The notes under the pieces are model-generated. The model saw only the letters and a program-made list of their open reading frames with translations. It was not told the origin of the DNA and did no database searches. Both the position numbers and the translations under genes were made by a program. This document shows, piece by piece, positions 1 to 5,578 of a stretch of DNA of 6,411 bases. The stretch comes from Candidatus Mesolinea sp. UBA5823 (GTDB taxonomy: Bacteria > Chloroflexota > Anaerolineae > Anaerolineales > Anaerolineaceae). Numbering within the stretch: position 1 is the stretch's first letter; each line of letters begins with the position of its first letter. The stretch spans positions 1-6,411 of the forward strand of contig DICP01000060.1 of NCBI GenBank assembly GCA_002417685.1, written 5' to 3'.

Positions 1-380
1 GTGAGGGCTTCAAAGAGCTCATCGAAGGTGCCAAAGCCGCCTGGCAAGCAGATGAAACCTTCGGCAAGGCTAAGCATGCGCGCTTTGCGTTGAGCTAAGT
101 CCGGGAAGACCTCTAATCGCGTTAAACCGGCATGGGCAAGCTCTGGAGTGTTTAGCCCGTGGTTGATGACGCCGATGACTTCACCTTTACAAGCTAAGGC
201 TCCATCTGCTACAGCTCCCATCAAGCCGGTTTTGCCAGCCCCATAAACGAGGGTGATACCACGGAGAGCCAGGCAGGCACCACACCGCCAAGCGCCTTGG
301 ATATAACCCTCGTCAAGTGAGTCCGCAGAGCCGGAAAAGACGGTGATGACTCGCAGTGGTGTGGTATCGCCAGAATTCAT
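1..380 (-). CDS. LOG-family (TIGR00730-type) phosphoribohydrolase, 3' end cut by the window edge
   Basis: An open frame runs leftward from the ATG at 380 to the window edge without a stop (126 codons visible). It starts MNSGDTTPLRVITVFSGSAD, a beta-strand/glycine start of a Rossmann-like fold resembling the family's VFCGSS pattern. YGAGKTGLMGAVADGAL follows at about residues 46-62. QRKARM at 97-102 supplies the conserved Arg-Lys, and PGGFGTFDE at 113-121 is the diagnostic PGGxGTxxE motif. Proteins of this family cleave nucleoside 5'-monophosphates to free base and ribose 5-phosphate (cytokinin activation in plants, purine salvage or an unknown role in bacteria), and many are misannotated as lysine decarboxylases. 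About one third of the usual length lies outside the window. The gene is the last of three leftward genes. It has its own -10 box six bases before the ATG and no Shine-Dalgarno sequence. The family call is firm; the physiological substrate is unknown. Confidence 0.9.
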   Translation of the reverse strand, partial: MNSGDTTPLRVITVFSGSADSLDEGYIQGAWRCGACLALRGITLVYGAGKTGLMGAVADGALACKGEVIGVINHGLNTPELAHAGLTRLEVFPDLAQRKARMLSLAEGFICLPGGFGTFDELFEAL

Positions 381-386
381 AGGGCT

Positions 387-392
387 ATTATA
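387..392 (-). promoter_or_regulatory. -10 box of a predicted leaderless promoter for the LOG gene
   Basis: The minus strand reads CAAGGTATAATAGCCCTATG. The perfect TATAAT is followed by exactly six bases and then the ATG, so a transcript starting at the normal distance would have the A of AUG as its first base. No Shine-Dalgarno sequence lies before the ATG, which agrees with leaderless translation. I see no good -35 hexamer 15-18 bases upstream, so the box may depend on its sequence context or an activator. The rest of the gap to the J-protein gene (393-475) shows no convincing terminator or gene. Confidence 0.5.
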
Positions 393-475
393 CCTTGCGA
401 AGTTTTTAATCAGCGACCATTAGTATCACTCACAAAAAGCAGTTATCAAGCAATCGGGCGCTGGAAAAATTCTGC

Positions 476-1456
476 CTATGCGTGCCGCATATTTTTGATC
501 TCGCGGAATTTGTCCTTCTCTGCGCTGGTTAGGTGCTGCGGGATGTGGATCTCGACCGTGGCGTAAAGGTCGCCTTTCTTTTGCGGATCCTTGAGATTAG
601 GCATCCCCAAGCCCTTTAGGCGGAAGGTCTTGCCTGTATCGGTACCTTCTGGAATAGTTAGGCGCACGGGCTTGCCCAAGGTGGGCACGCTCACCTCGCC
701 GCCCAAGATGGCGGTGTAGACGTCAATTGGGACGTGTACATACAGGTCATCACCCTTGCGCGTGAAGCTTGGATGCGGCAGCACTTTAATCCGCAGGTAC
801 AGGTCTGCCCCGTCGGCTTGACCGCTGAGGCGCACGCGTGAACCGGTATCCACACCTGGCGGGATGGTCGCTTCGATGCGCCTGCCGCCTTCAAATTGGA
901 GCAAGCGCGTGGTGCCGTTGTAGGCTTCCTCCAGCGTGATTTCGACCTCGTGCTGCACGTCTTGCGTGCGGGTAGGGCGCTGCGTGCGGCGGGAACTGGT
1001 GCGTGTGGTGCGCTGCCTAGGTTGCCCGCTAAAGCCAGCTCCGCCCATGCCGCTACCAAAGAGGGTCTCGAAGAAATCAGAGAAACCTCCAAACCCTCCC
1101 ATGCCGCCCAAACCGCCGAACATTTCCTCGAACTCTTCAGGAGACACGGTGCGGTAACTTGTGCCGCTGCCAGGTTGATATTGCCAGTCGCCCCAGTTGA
1201 AGTCCTCAGGGCGGCCGCCGGCGGATTGATATTGCTGCCACTGGGAGCCAAATTGATCGTACTTGCGGCGTTTTTCAGGGTCAGAGAGCACCTGATAGGC
1301 TTCGTTGACCTCCTTGAACATCTCCTCAGCCTGAGGGTTATCCGGGTTTTTATCCGGATGGTATTGCAGAGCTAACTTGCGGAAAGCCGATTTGATTTCC
1401 GCGTCGGTAGCATTTTTATTGACACCTAATATTTTGTAGTAATCCTTATATTCCAT
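476..1456 (-). CDS. Class B (type II) J-domain co-chaperone, CbpA/DnaJ-like
   Basis: This 326-residue cytosolic Hsp40 stimulates the ATPase of DnaK and delivers unfolded clients. The J-domain spans residues 4-69, with the essential HPD triad at 33-35 and the usual helix IV ending KRRKYDQFG. A Gly/Phe-rich segment covers about 113-144. An Arg/Thr/Ser/Gln-rich basic linker covers about 147-165. Two beta-rich C-terminal substrate-binding domains follow (about 167-245 and 246-310), with the characteristic IPPGVDTGSRVRL and IPEGTDTGKTFRLKGLGMP repeats. There are no cysteines, so the CxxCxGxG zinc finger of true DnaJ (class A) is absent. Length and order match CbpA-like proteins. The ATG lies at the natural start of the J-domain (MEYKDYYKILGV), but no Shine-Dalgarno sequence precedes it. 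dnaK and grpE are not adjacent, so this is probably an accessory J-protein. It is co-directional with the acyltransferase upstream and the LOG gene downstream. Confidence 0.93.
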   Translation of the reverse strand: MEYKDYYKILGVNKNATDAEIKSAFRKLALQYHPDKNPDNPQAEEMFKEVNEAYQVLSDPEKRRKYDQFGSQWQQYQSAGGRPEDFNWGDWQYQPGSGTSYRTVSPEEFEEMFGGLGGMGGFGGFSDFFETLFGSGMGGAGFSGQPRQRTTRTSSRRTQRPTRTQDVQHEVEITLEEAYNGTTRLLQFEGGRRIEATIPPGVDTGSRVRLSGQADGADLYLRIKVLPHPSFTRKGDDLYVHVPIDVYTAILGGEVSVPTLGKPVRLTIPEGTDTGKTFRLKGLGMPNLKDPQKKGDLYATVEIHIPQHLTSAEKDKFREIKNMRHA

Positions 1457-1544
1457 AATGCCAACACTTCATTAATAATATTAAACTGCTTTATCGTATC
1501 AGATAAATATTTAAATTGTGTAAATAAGCGAGGTTTTTTTTGGT
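1457..1544 (-). promoter_or_regulatory. A+T-rich intergenic spacer, possible promoter of the J-protein gene
   Basis: The 88 bases between the acyltransferase stop and the J-protein ATG are strongly A+T-rich. On the minus strand TATTAT (1475-1480, five of six matches to the -10 consensus) lies 16 bases downstream of CTGATA (1497-1502, four of six). This would start the RNA about a dozen bases before the ATG. A TTTACA at 1519-1524 is the best -35-like hexamer but has no good partner at the right distance. No CIRCE element (TTAGCACTC-N9-GAGTGCTAA) is present, so HrcA control is not supported. An eight-A run at the upstream end has no stem before it, so I do not call a terminator. Confidence 0.3.
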
Positions 1545-2270
1545 TTAGGCAAAAGTTTCTTCTCGGGGTTGCGCATAGATTCCGCGAGCATGATGAGGAA
1601 GTAATTCGGCAATGTGGCTCATGATCTCCCAGCCAGCAGCTTTGACCTCTTCGCGCAGCGGCACTTTGCTGAGAGAACCATTGGCTAAGGGACCGAAAGG
1701 CTTGCCGATCCGACTGATAACGCGTGCACGGCGCTTCTTCTTACGCAAGGTACCGAAGAGATCCCAACTATCCTCACTATAGGTGCTAATGGGTAAGATT
1801 GGAGCGCCAGATCGCAAGGCTAAGTAAGCGGCGCCTGGCAATGGTTTGCCTAAAGGTGCTGGGTGCACGTGTCCTTCAGGAAAGATACCTAAAACGCCGC
1901 CTTGGGTTAATATGGCTTCGGCAGCGCGCATGGATTCCAGATTCGGTGAACCTTGCAAGATTTTTAGCGTTCCCCACAGGCTAGGCAAGAAGCGCATCGA
2001 TGGCGGTGCGTTAGGCATTTCCAAATCATTGATAAATTCTAGTAAGTAGTTCGTGCTGCGGATCGGACCAATGCTATCTAAAAAGTGAAAATGGTTCCCG
2101 ACGATCAAAAGAGGTCCATCTTTGGGGAGGTTCTCTTTCCCCTCGATGTGATATTCTGTGAGTGCTACAGAAGCCACTATGACTATCCCTTGTAATATTC
2201 TACGAATCAGGCGCCGGCGGGGATAGGGATATTTTTTTATGTATGCATCGGTAAGGTCTTTGCGGCTCAT
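1545..2270 (-). CDS. PlsC-domain lysophospholipid acyltransferase (1-acylglycerol-3-phosphate O-acyltransferase-like)
   Basis: This 241-residue protein should transfer an acyl group to lysophosphatidic acid or a related lysolipid at the inner face of the membrane. Acyltransferase motif I is NHFHFLD, with the catalytic His60 and Asp65 in HX4D spacing. Motif III is FPEGH at 130-134, and motif IV is the hydrophobic APILPIS around 156-162. The usual motif II arginine region is replaced by LWGTLKILQGSPN, which keeps only the hydrophobic-Q-G shape. A basic N-terminus (RRRLIRR) and a hydrophobic stretch at about 22-38 suggest a membrane anchor or interface helix. The protein is close to the family's usual length. 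The start is the only one available after an AGAGGAG at 2284-2290, but the 13-base spacing is long. It is divergent from the MFS gene and upstream of the J-protein gene. Substrate specificity cannot be read from sequence; it could also act on other lysolipids. Confidence 0.87.
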   Translation of the reverse strand: MSRKDLTDAYIKKYPYPRRRLIRRILQGIVIVASVALTEYHIEGKENLPKDGPLLIVGNHFHFLDSIGPIRSTNYLLEFINDLEMPNAPPSMRFLPSLWGTLKILQGSPNLESMRAAEAILTQGGVLGIFPEGHVHPAPLGKPLPGAAYLALRSGAPILPISTYSEDSWDLFGTLRKKKRRARVISRIGKPFGPLANGSLSKVPLREEVKAAGWEIMSHIAELLPHHARGIYAQPREETFA

Positions 2271-2298
2271 TACGTGATAATTACTCCTCTAACCTTAA

Positions 2299-2304
2299 AT
2301 TATA
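2299..2304 (-). promoter_or_regulatory. -10 box of the leftward acyltransferase promoter
   Basis: The minus strand carries a perfect TATAAT within GGCAGTATAATTTAAGG. A start about seven bases downstream would give a leader of roughly 20 bases that includes the AGAGGAG ribosome binding site at 2284-2290. The -35 position (CTTATT or TTATTT at 16-17 bases spacing) is poor. The long distance from the ribosome binding site to the ATG (13 bases) may lower translation. Confidence 0.45.
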
Positions 2305-2354
2305 CTGCCAGATAGTCCTGAAATAAGCTTATAGGGTTACATAAAAAAAAGGGG

Positions 2355-2398
2355 TATAACTGCCTAAATTGTGCACTGTATCATTGTGCCCAGTTATA
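2355..2398. repeat. 8-base inverted repeat between the divergent acyltransferase and MFS genes
   Basis: TATAACTG at 2355-2362 is the exact reverse complement of CAGTTATA at 2391-2398, separated by 28 bases. The right copy contains most of the rightward -10 box, and the left copy lies upstream of the leftward promoter. Such spaced inverted copies can be paired regulator sites, but A+T-rich words of eight bases can also recur by chance. The rest of the 180-base divergent gap (2271-2450) holds an eight-A run followed by GGGG at 2343-2354 and no gene. Confidence 0.3.
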
Positions 2399-2415
2399 AT
2401 ATGGGCATTAATGCC
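2387..2415 (+). promoter_or_regulatory. Promoter -10 and nested palindromic operator for the MFS gene
   Basis: A perfect TATAAT at 2395-2400 sits inside TGCCCA (2387-2392)-N9-TGGGCA (2402-2407), a perfect six-base inverted repeat centred on the box. The right arm overlaps a second perfect palindrome, GGCATTAATGCC (2404-2415), which would lie over the transcription start. Just upstream, ATTGTGC occurs twice with a 15-base period (2368 and 2383). There is no convincing -35. A repressor bound here would block polymerase directly, as is usual for drug-efflux genes, but no regulator gene is encoded in the window. The ribosome binding site AGAAGG at 2438-2443 is seven bases before the ATG. Confidence 0.5.
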
Positions 2416-2450
2416 TGTTGTGACCTTAGCAGAGAAAAGAAGGTTAAATT

Positions 2451-3761
2451 ATGGACCAGCCTAGTGCGGAAAAACCTAAGACAACAGACCGCAAATGGCT
2501 GCGGAATTACTTACCGATGTGGATCGGGCAGGCTGTTTCGCTGTTAGGTAGTTCCTTAGTGCAATTTGCCTTGGTCTGGTACCTGACCGACCAAACTGGC
2601 TCGGCAACTGTGCTGGCGATGGCAACGTTGGTAGCTTTGCTTCCGCAAGTCTTTCTCGGTCCGTTTTCTGGCGCAGTGGTAGACCGTCTTAACCGCAAGA
2701 CGGTCATGATTGTTTCCGACTTACTCGTCGCCGTAACCACGGTAGGTTTAATGGCATCGTTTATGCTGGGCAGCATTCAGGTGTGGCATATTTACTTAGC
2801 CATGTTCTTGCGCTCGCTTTTTGGCACTTTCCAGATGCCGGCGATGAGCGCTTCCACCACGTTGATGGTTCCGCCTGAGCAATATTCACGTTTGGGTGGC
2901 GTCAATCAGGCGCTCTATGGAGTGCTCAATATCATCAGCCCGCCTTTAGGCGCAGCGCTGCTAGCTGCCTTCGAGATTAATGCGGTCCTGATGGTTGATA
3001 TTGTGACAGCAACATTAGCGATTGGCTTGCTGGCGTTCCTGGTCAAGGTTCCGCAACCCAAGCGTGCGGATGCCAACCAGGCGATCACGCCAAAGCAAGT
3101 AATTGCCGATGTACGCTACGGGCTAAAGTATGCATATACCTGGAAGGGACTATTTGCGCTGCTCCTGATGGCTGCCTTGGTCAATATGGTGCTTTCGCCA
3201 GCCTTTACGCTTTTACCTTTGCATGTCAAACTGCATTTTGGCAAAGGTTTAGAAGAAGTAGCTTTACTGGAATCAGCATTTGGGATTGGGGTTGTAATTG
3301 GAGGAGTACTCTTAGGCATATGGGGTGGGTTTAAACGTAAAATGGCAACCATTCTAATAGGTTGGTTAGGGATGGGAGGATTGGCTGTGGTGATAGGCGT
3401 ACTTCCTTCGGGTGGGTTAATGATTGCTGTTGGCATAATGGGGCTCTTAGGCTTAATGGATGCAATCACAAATGGGCCATTAGGTGCGCTCATGCAAGCT
3501 AAAGTGCCACCCGAAATGCAAGGCAGAGTCTTCACTGTGATGAATAGCCTAGCCACTGGTGCGATGCCCTTGGGGATGCTGATGGCTGGGCCGTTGGCAA
3601 ATGCCTTGGGGACCTCCGCATGGTTTGTCATTGCCGGCGTGACGTTGCTCATTACAGGTGTGATCGCTTACGTAATGAAGGACGTCTATACCCTGGATGA
3701 TCAACTGCCAGGTGGGGCGCTACAGCCAGCTGTTGCGGAAGCTGGGGAACCGGCAGAGTAA
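2451..3761 (+). CDS. MFS transporter, macrolide-efflux (MefA)/DHA3-type exporter
   Basis: This 436-residue integral membrane protein is a proton-coupled exporter by family. About twelve hydrophobic helices are visible, near residues 24-45, 52-72, 88-108, 112-130, 155-175, 178-200, 231-255, 271-291, 297-317, 322-340, 362-384 and 388-409. The long cytoplasmic loop between the halves lies at about 201-230. MFS motif A lies in loop 2-3 as GAVVDRLNRK (74-83, with Asp78, Arg79 and Arg82). RSLFGTFQMPAMSA at 121-134 and NGPLGALMQAKVPPEMQGRVF at 341-361 resemble the Mef/DHA3 group. AGAAGG seven bases before the ATG fixes the start. The N-terminus (about 20 residues) and C-terminus (about 25) are hydrophilic and cytoplasmic. 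The substrate is not predictable; macrolide or other drug export is only a family-level suggestion. The gene has its own promoter with operator-like palindromes and is not part of the abiE unit, which begins 97 bases downstream. Confidence 0.9.
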   Translation: MDQPSAEKPKTTDRKWLRNYLPMWIGQAVSLLGSSLVQFALVWYLTDQTGSATVLAMATLVALLPQVFLGPFSGAVVDRLNRKTVMIVSDLLVAVTTVGLMASFMLGSIQVWHIYLAMFLRSLFGTFQMPAMSASTTLMVPPEQYSRLGGVNQALYGVLNIISPPLGAALLAAFEINAVLMVDIVTATLAIGLLAFLVKVPQPKRADANQAITPKQVIADVRYGLKYAYTWKGLFALLLMAALVNMVLSPAFTLLPLHVKLHFGKGLEEVALLESAFGIGVVIGGVLLGIWGGFKRKMATILIGWLGMGGLAVVIGVLPSGGLMIAVGIMGLLGLMDAITNGPLGALMQAKVPPEMQGRVFTVMNSLATGAMPLGMLMAGPLANALGTSAWFVIAGVTLLITGVIAYVMKDVYTLDDQLPGGALQPAVAEAGEPAE

Positions 3762-3777
3762 AGGGTAATTTTCAAGG

Positions 3778-3806
3778 TATAATCTCAACTAAAGTTGAAG
3801 TATAAT
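3778..3806 (+). promoter_or_regulatory. abiE promoter region: twin TATAAT boxes around a small palindrome
   Basis: TATAAT occurs at 3778-3783 and again at 3801-3806, exactly 17 bases apart. The inverted repeat TCAACT-AA-AGTTGA (3785-3798) lies between them. Either box could be a -10. If the downstream box is used, the upstream one sits where a -35 would be; if the upstream box is used, the palindrome straddles the transcription start. Neither has a recognisable TTGACA. The palindrome is well placed to be a repressor site. Confidence 0.5.
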
Positions 3807-3857
3807 ATTTTGTGTAAAGAAAACATCAGAATCTGAAGGTTTTATTACACAAAATAT
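3805..3857 (+). repeat. Perfect 13-base inverted repeat in the abiE leader, probable AbiEi operator
   Basis: ATATTTTGTGTAA (3805-3817) and TTACACAAAATAT (3845-3857) are exact reverse complements separated by 27 bases, so their centres are 40 bases apart, close to four helical turns. The left arm overlaps the end of the -10 box at 3801-3806, and the right arm ends one base before the AbiEi ATG. AbiEi antitoxins studied elsewhere bind inverted repeats in their own promoter cooperatively and repress it, which makes this the natural operator. The same arms could also pair in the mRNA. Confidence 0.65.
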
Positions 3858-3858
3858 C

Positions 3859-4653
3859 ATGACTCTTAGCAATGAAGAAGCCAAATTTTTAGCAACTTTT
3901 TCTGCCGCAGGGAAGGGTGTATTTAGCTATCAAGACGCAGTGGAATATTTCCAGTCGAAAGAAACTGCCACGAATAGGCTCGGCCGCCTATCTCGAAAGG
4001 GATGGCTTCAACGTCTTGAAAATGGTTTATATCTAATTATCCCTTTGGAAGCTGGTCCAGAAAGACTCTGGTCTGAAAATGCCTATGTGCTTGCATCGAA
4101 TTTGATTTCTCCGAGCGCCATTGCCTATTGGTCTGCCCTTCGCTATTGGAACATGACAGAGCAGATTCCTCAAGTCTATTTTATCCAAACACCTAAGCGG
4201 AAAAAATCCACAGTAATTCAAGGGATAAAATTCCAGTTCGTTCATGTAGAAGAACGTTATTTTTTCGGCATTCTGACACAGAGACTTAGGGGGGCAGATA
4301 TTTCGGTGACTGATCGAGAAAAAACTATAATCGATATCGCTCATCGTCCTGAACTCGGTGGAGGGATTATCCAGTTAGCTGAGGCGCTAAAGACTGCTTA
4401 TAATGATATTGATTGGGAAAAATTAGACCAATATGTTGAACGCTGGGGCGGAGGATCCGTTGTAAAAAGATTAGGTTATTTGATTGAGACAATGTCTATT
4501 CCCATTCCAGATAGGGAGGCAAAGCTAAAAAATTGGCGATCTTTAATATCAAAAGGAACCAGCCAATTAGAACCTGGTTCTGGGAAAAAAGGACCAGTGA
4601 TTACCCGCTGGAATCTTCAAATTAATATTCCATTTGAAACTTTGCATTTTTAG
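3859..4653 (+). CDS. abiEi: AbiEi family antitoxin of a type IV toxin-antitoxin/abortive infection system
   Basis: This 264-residue protein is the antitoxin and autorepressor of the AbiE system; in the type IV model it counteracts toxin activity without a stable complex. Residues about 5-62 form a winged helix-turn-helix: a helix pair ending SYQDAVEYF, a recognition region TATNRLGRLSRKGWL, then the wing RLENGLYLI. The following domain carries the typical SPSAIAYWSALRYW (84-97) and VYFIQTPKRKKS (106-117, a basic patch). ISVTDREKTIIDIAHRPELGGG (148-169) and the tail WRSLISKGTSQLEPG...RWNLQIN (226-256) resemble the AbiEi C-terminal antitoxin region. The ATG at 3859 has no Shine-Dalgarno sequence at a normal distance; the nearest, GAAGG at 3835-3839, is 19 bases upstream, beyond the right arm of the inverted repeat. 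An ATT at 3844 is in frame but an unlikely start. The gene is A+T-rich compared with its flanks and translationally adjacent to abiEii. Confidence 0.88.
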   Translation: MTLSNEEAKFLATFSAAGKGVFSYQDAVEYFQSKETATNRLGRLSRKGWLQRLENGLYLIIPLEAGPERLWSENAYVLASNLISPSAIAYWSALRYWNMTEQIPQVYFIQTPKRKKSTVIQGIKFQFVHVEERYFFGILTQRLRGADISVTDREKTIIDIAHRPELGGGIIQLAEALKTAYNDIDWEKLDQYVERWGGGSVVKRLGYLIETMSIPIPDREAKLKNWRSLISKGTSQLEPGSGKKGPVITRWNLQINIPFETLHF

Positions 4654-4656
4654 GAG
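4652..4656 (+). promoter_or_regulatory. Ribosome binding site of abiEii overlapping the abiEi stop
   Basis: AGGAG begins inside the abiEi TAG stop (4651-4653). It is eight bases before a GTG at 4665, an ideal distance, but only two bases before the in-frame TTG at 4659. This favours GTG as the true start. It also means ribosomes ending abiEi pass over the abiEii binding site, which suggests translational coupling. Confidence 0.65.
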
Positions 4657-4664
4657 CCTTGGAA

Positions 4665-5522
4665 GTGATTAGTGAAGCAGAAATTCGGAGAGTGGCAGCA
4701 CATAAAAAAGTTGACCCGATGATTATTGATTTGGATTATAGCCTCGGGTGGTTTCTACATGGATTGATAATGGTAAGTAAATGGAATCAAAGCTGTATTT
4801 TTAAAGGTGGAACATGTTTACGAAAATGTTATTTTCCTGACTATCGCTTCTCTGAAGATCTGGATTTTACGATGATTCAACTCATCACCCTAGATGGTTT
4901 GGGAAAATGGATTACTCAAACCGCTGAATGGATTACGAATCAGCAAGGTCCAAACTTCCTCTTTCAGCCTACTCGTTTAGAAATAGTCAACGATGAATAT
5001 GGAAACGAGACATATCAAGCTCGTATATATTATCGTGGCCCTTTGGAATGGGGAGGGCCACCTAGGGCTGTCAAATTGGATGTGACTAGAGCAGAAATTG
5101 TTGCCTTGCCAGCTGTGGAAAAGCCAATTATCCATCCTTATTCTGACGGGAACTTATTTGAGGGCAATCAAATTTCATGTTACAGCTTGGAAGAAATCGT
5201 TGCCGAAAAGTTGCGCGCGATTGCCGGTCAACGCCGCTTTGCAGTTTCAAGAGACATCTACGACATTTATCAGATTGTATCATTTGGGGTTGATATGAGT
5301 CGCGTTTATGAGGTTTTACCCCAGAAATTTGATATCAAGGGATTGGATTTAGCTCAGTTCGATATAAGGTCATTAGATACACGTCGGGCAGAGTATGAAA
5401 GGGATTGGAACAGCCGGCTTAACTATCTTGTTGTACAAAATAAGATCGAGTTTGCAGTGGCGTGGCAATTTATTATCAATTTGTTTAGCGAAATTCAAAG
5501 GAAAACTTCGAAACAAAGCTAA
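4665..5522 (+). CDS. abiEii: AbiEii/AbiGii family nucleotidyltransferase toxin
   Basis: This 285-residue toxin belongs to the DNA polymerase beta-like nucleotidyltransferase superfamily (DUF1814). Family members act bacteriostatically, and related MenT toxins add nucleotides to tRNA acceptor ends. Numbered from the GTG start, the nucleotide-binding motif FKGGTCLRKCYF has Gly48, Gly49, Thr50 and Lys54. RFSEDLDF at 61-68 gives the metal-binding Asp65 and Asp67. KLDVTR at 137-142 carries the third motif, with Lys137 and Asp139. EEIVAEKLRA (176-185) and SRDIYDIY (195-202) complete the usual AbiEii pattern. All key residues are intact, so the toxin should be active. The longer reading from TTG at 4659 adds two residues, but the ribosome binding site favours GTG. 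It lies 11 bases after abiEi in the same operon and converges with the HAD gene. Phage exclusion is the known role of AbiE; plasmid or island stabilisation is an alternative. Confidence 0.9.
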   Translation: MISEAEIRRVAAHKKVDPMIIDLDYSLGWFLHGLIMVSKWNQSCIFKGGTCLRKCYFPDYRFSEDLDFTMIQLITLDGLGKWITQTAEWITNQQGPNFLFQPTRLEIVNDEYGNETYQARIYYRGPLEWGGPPRAVKLDVTRAEIVALPAVEKPIIHPYSDGNLFEGNQISCYSLEEIVAEKLRAIAGQRRFAVSRDIYDIYQIVSFGVDMSRVYEVLPQKFDIKGLDLAQFDIRSLDTRRAEYERDWNSRLNYLVVQNKIEFAVAWQFIINLFSEIQRKTSKQS

Positions 5523-5561
5523 GTAGTTTATTTTGCCTTATTCTAATTTTCAAAAAGTAGA

Positions 5562-5578
5562 TTGAATTTTCAATTCAA
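5562..5578. terminator. Weak hairpin between convergent abiEii and HAD genes, possible terminator
   Basis: TTGAATT (5562-5568), a three-base loop and AATTCAA (5572-5578) form a perfect seven-pair stem, but it is all A/T apart from one G-C pair and has no clean T-run after it on either strand. It overlaps the last two codons, counting the stop, of the HAD gene. It is the only stem-like element in the 52-base convergent gap, so I list it as a weak candidate for ending one or both transcripts. Confidence 0.25.

Noticed and set aside
896..1375. Long plus-strand frame (159 codons) opposite the J-protein gene, and a 186-codon frame at 691-1251 on its own strand in another phase
   Set aside because: Their translations are low-complexity Ala/Arg/Ser-rich shadows of a well-supported J-protein with recognisable domains.
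1530..1544. Eight-T run (plus strand) after the acyltransferase gene, considered as a terminator
   Set aside because: There is no stem before it, and on the gene's own strand it is an A-run, so it cannot be a classical terminator of the leftward transcript.
3240..3540. Locally more A+T-rich stretch inside the MFS gene, considered as a recombination mosaic
   Set aside because: The frame is unbroken and helices continue normally; the shift is mild and I cannot test it statistically here.
3116..3652. 178-codon minus-strand frame opposite the MFS gene
   Set aside because: Rich in Pro, Ile and Ala as expected from the reverse of membrane-helix codons; no start signals and no family resemblance.
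3805..3857. The 13-base inverted repeat as ends of a tiny mobile element
   Set aside because: Only 27 bases lie between the arms, and no target duplication or transposase is present; the position against -10 and ATG fits an operator better.
4033..4344. 103-codon minus-strand frame inside abiEi
   Set aside because: Lies wholly opposite a confirmed AbiEi coding region and has no ribosome binding site or recognisable domain.
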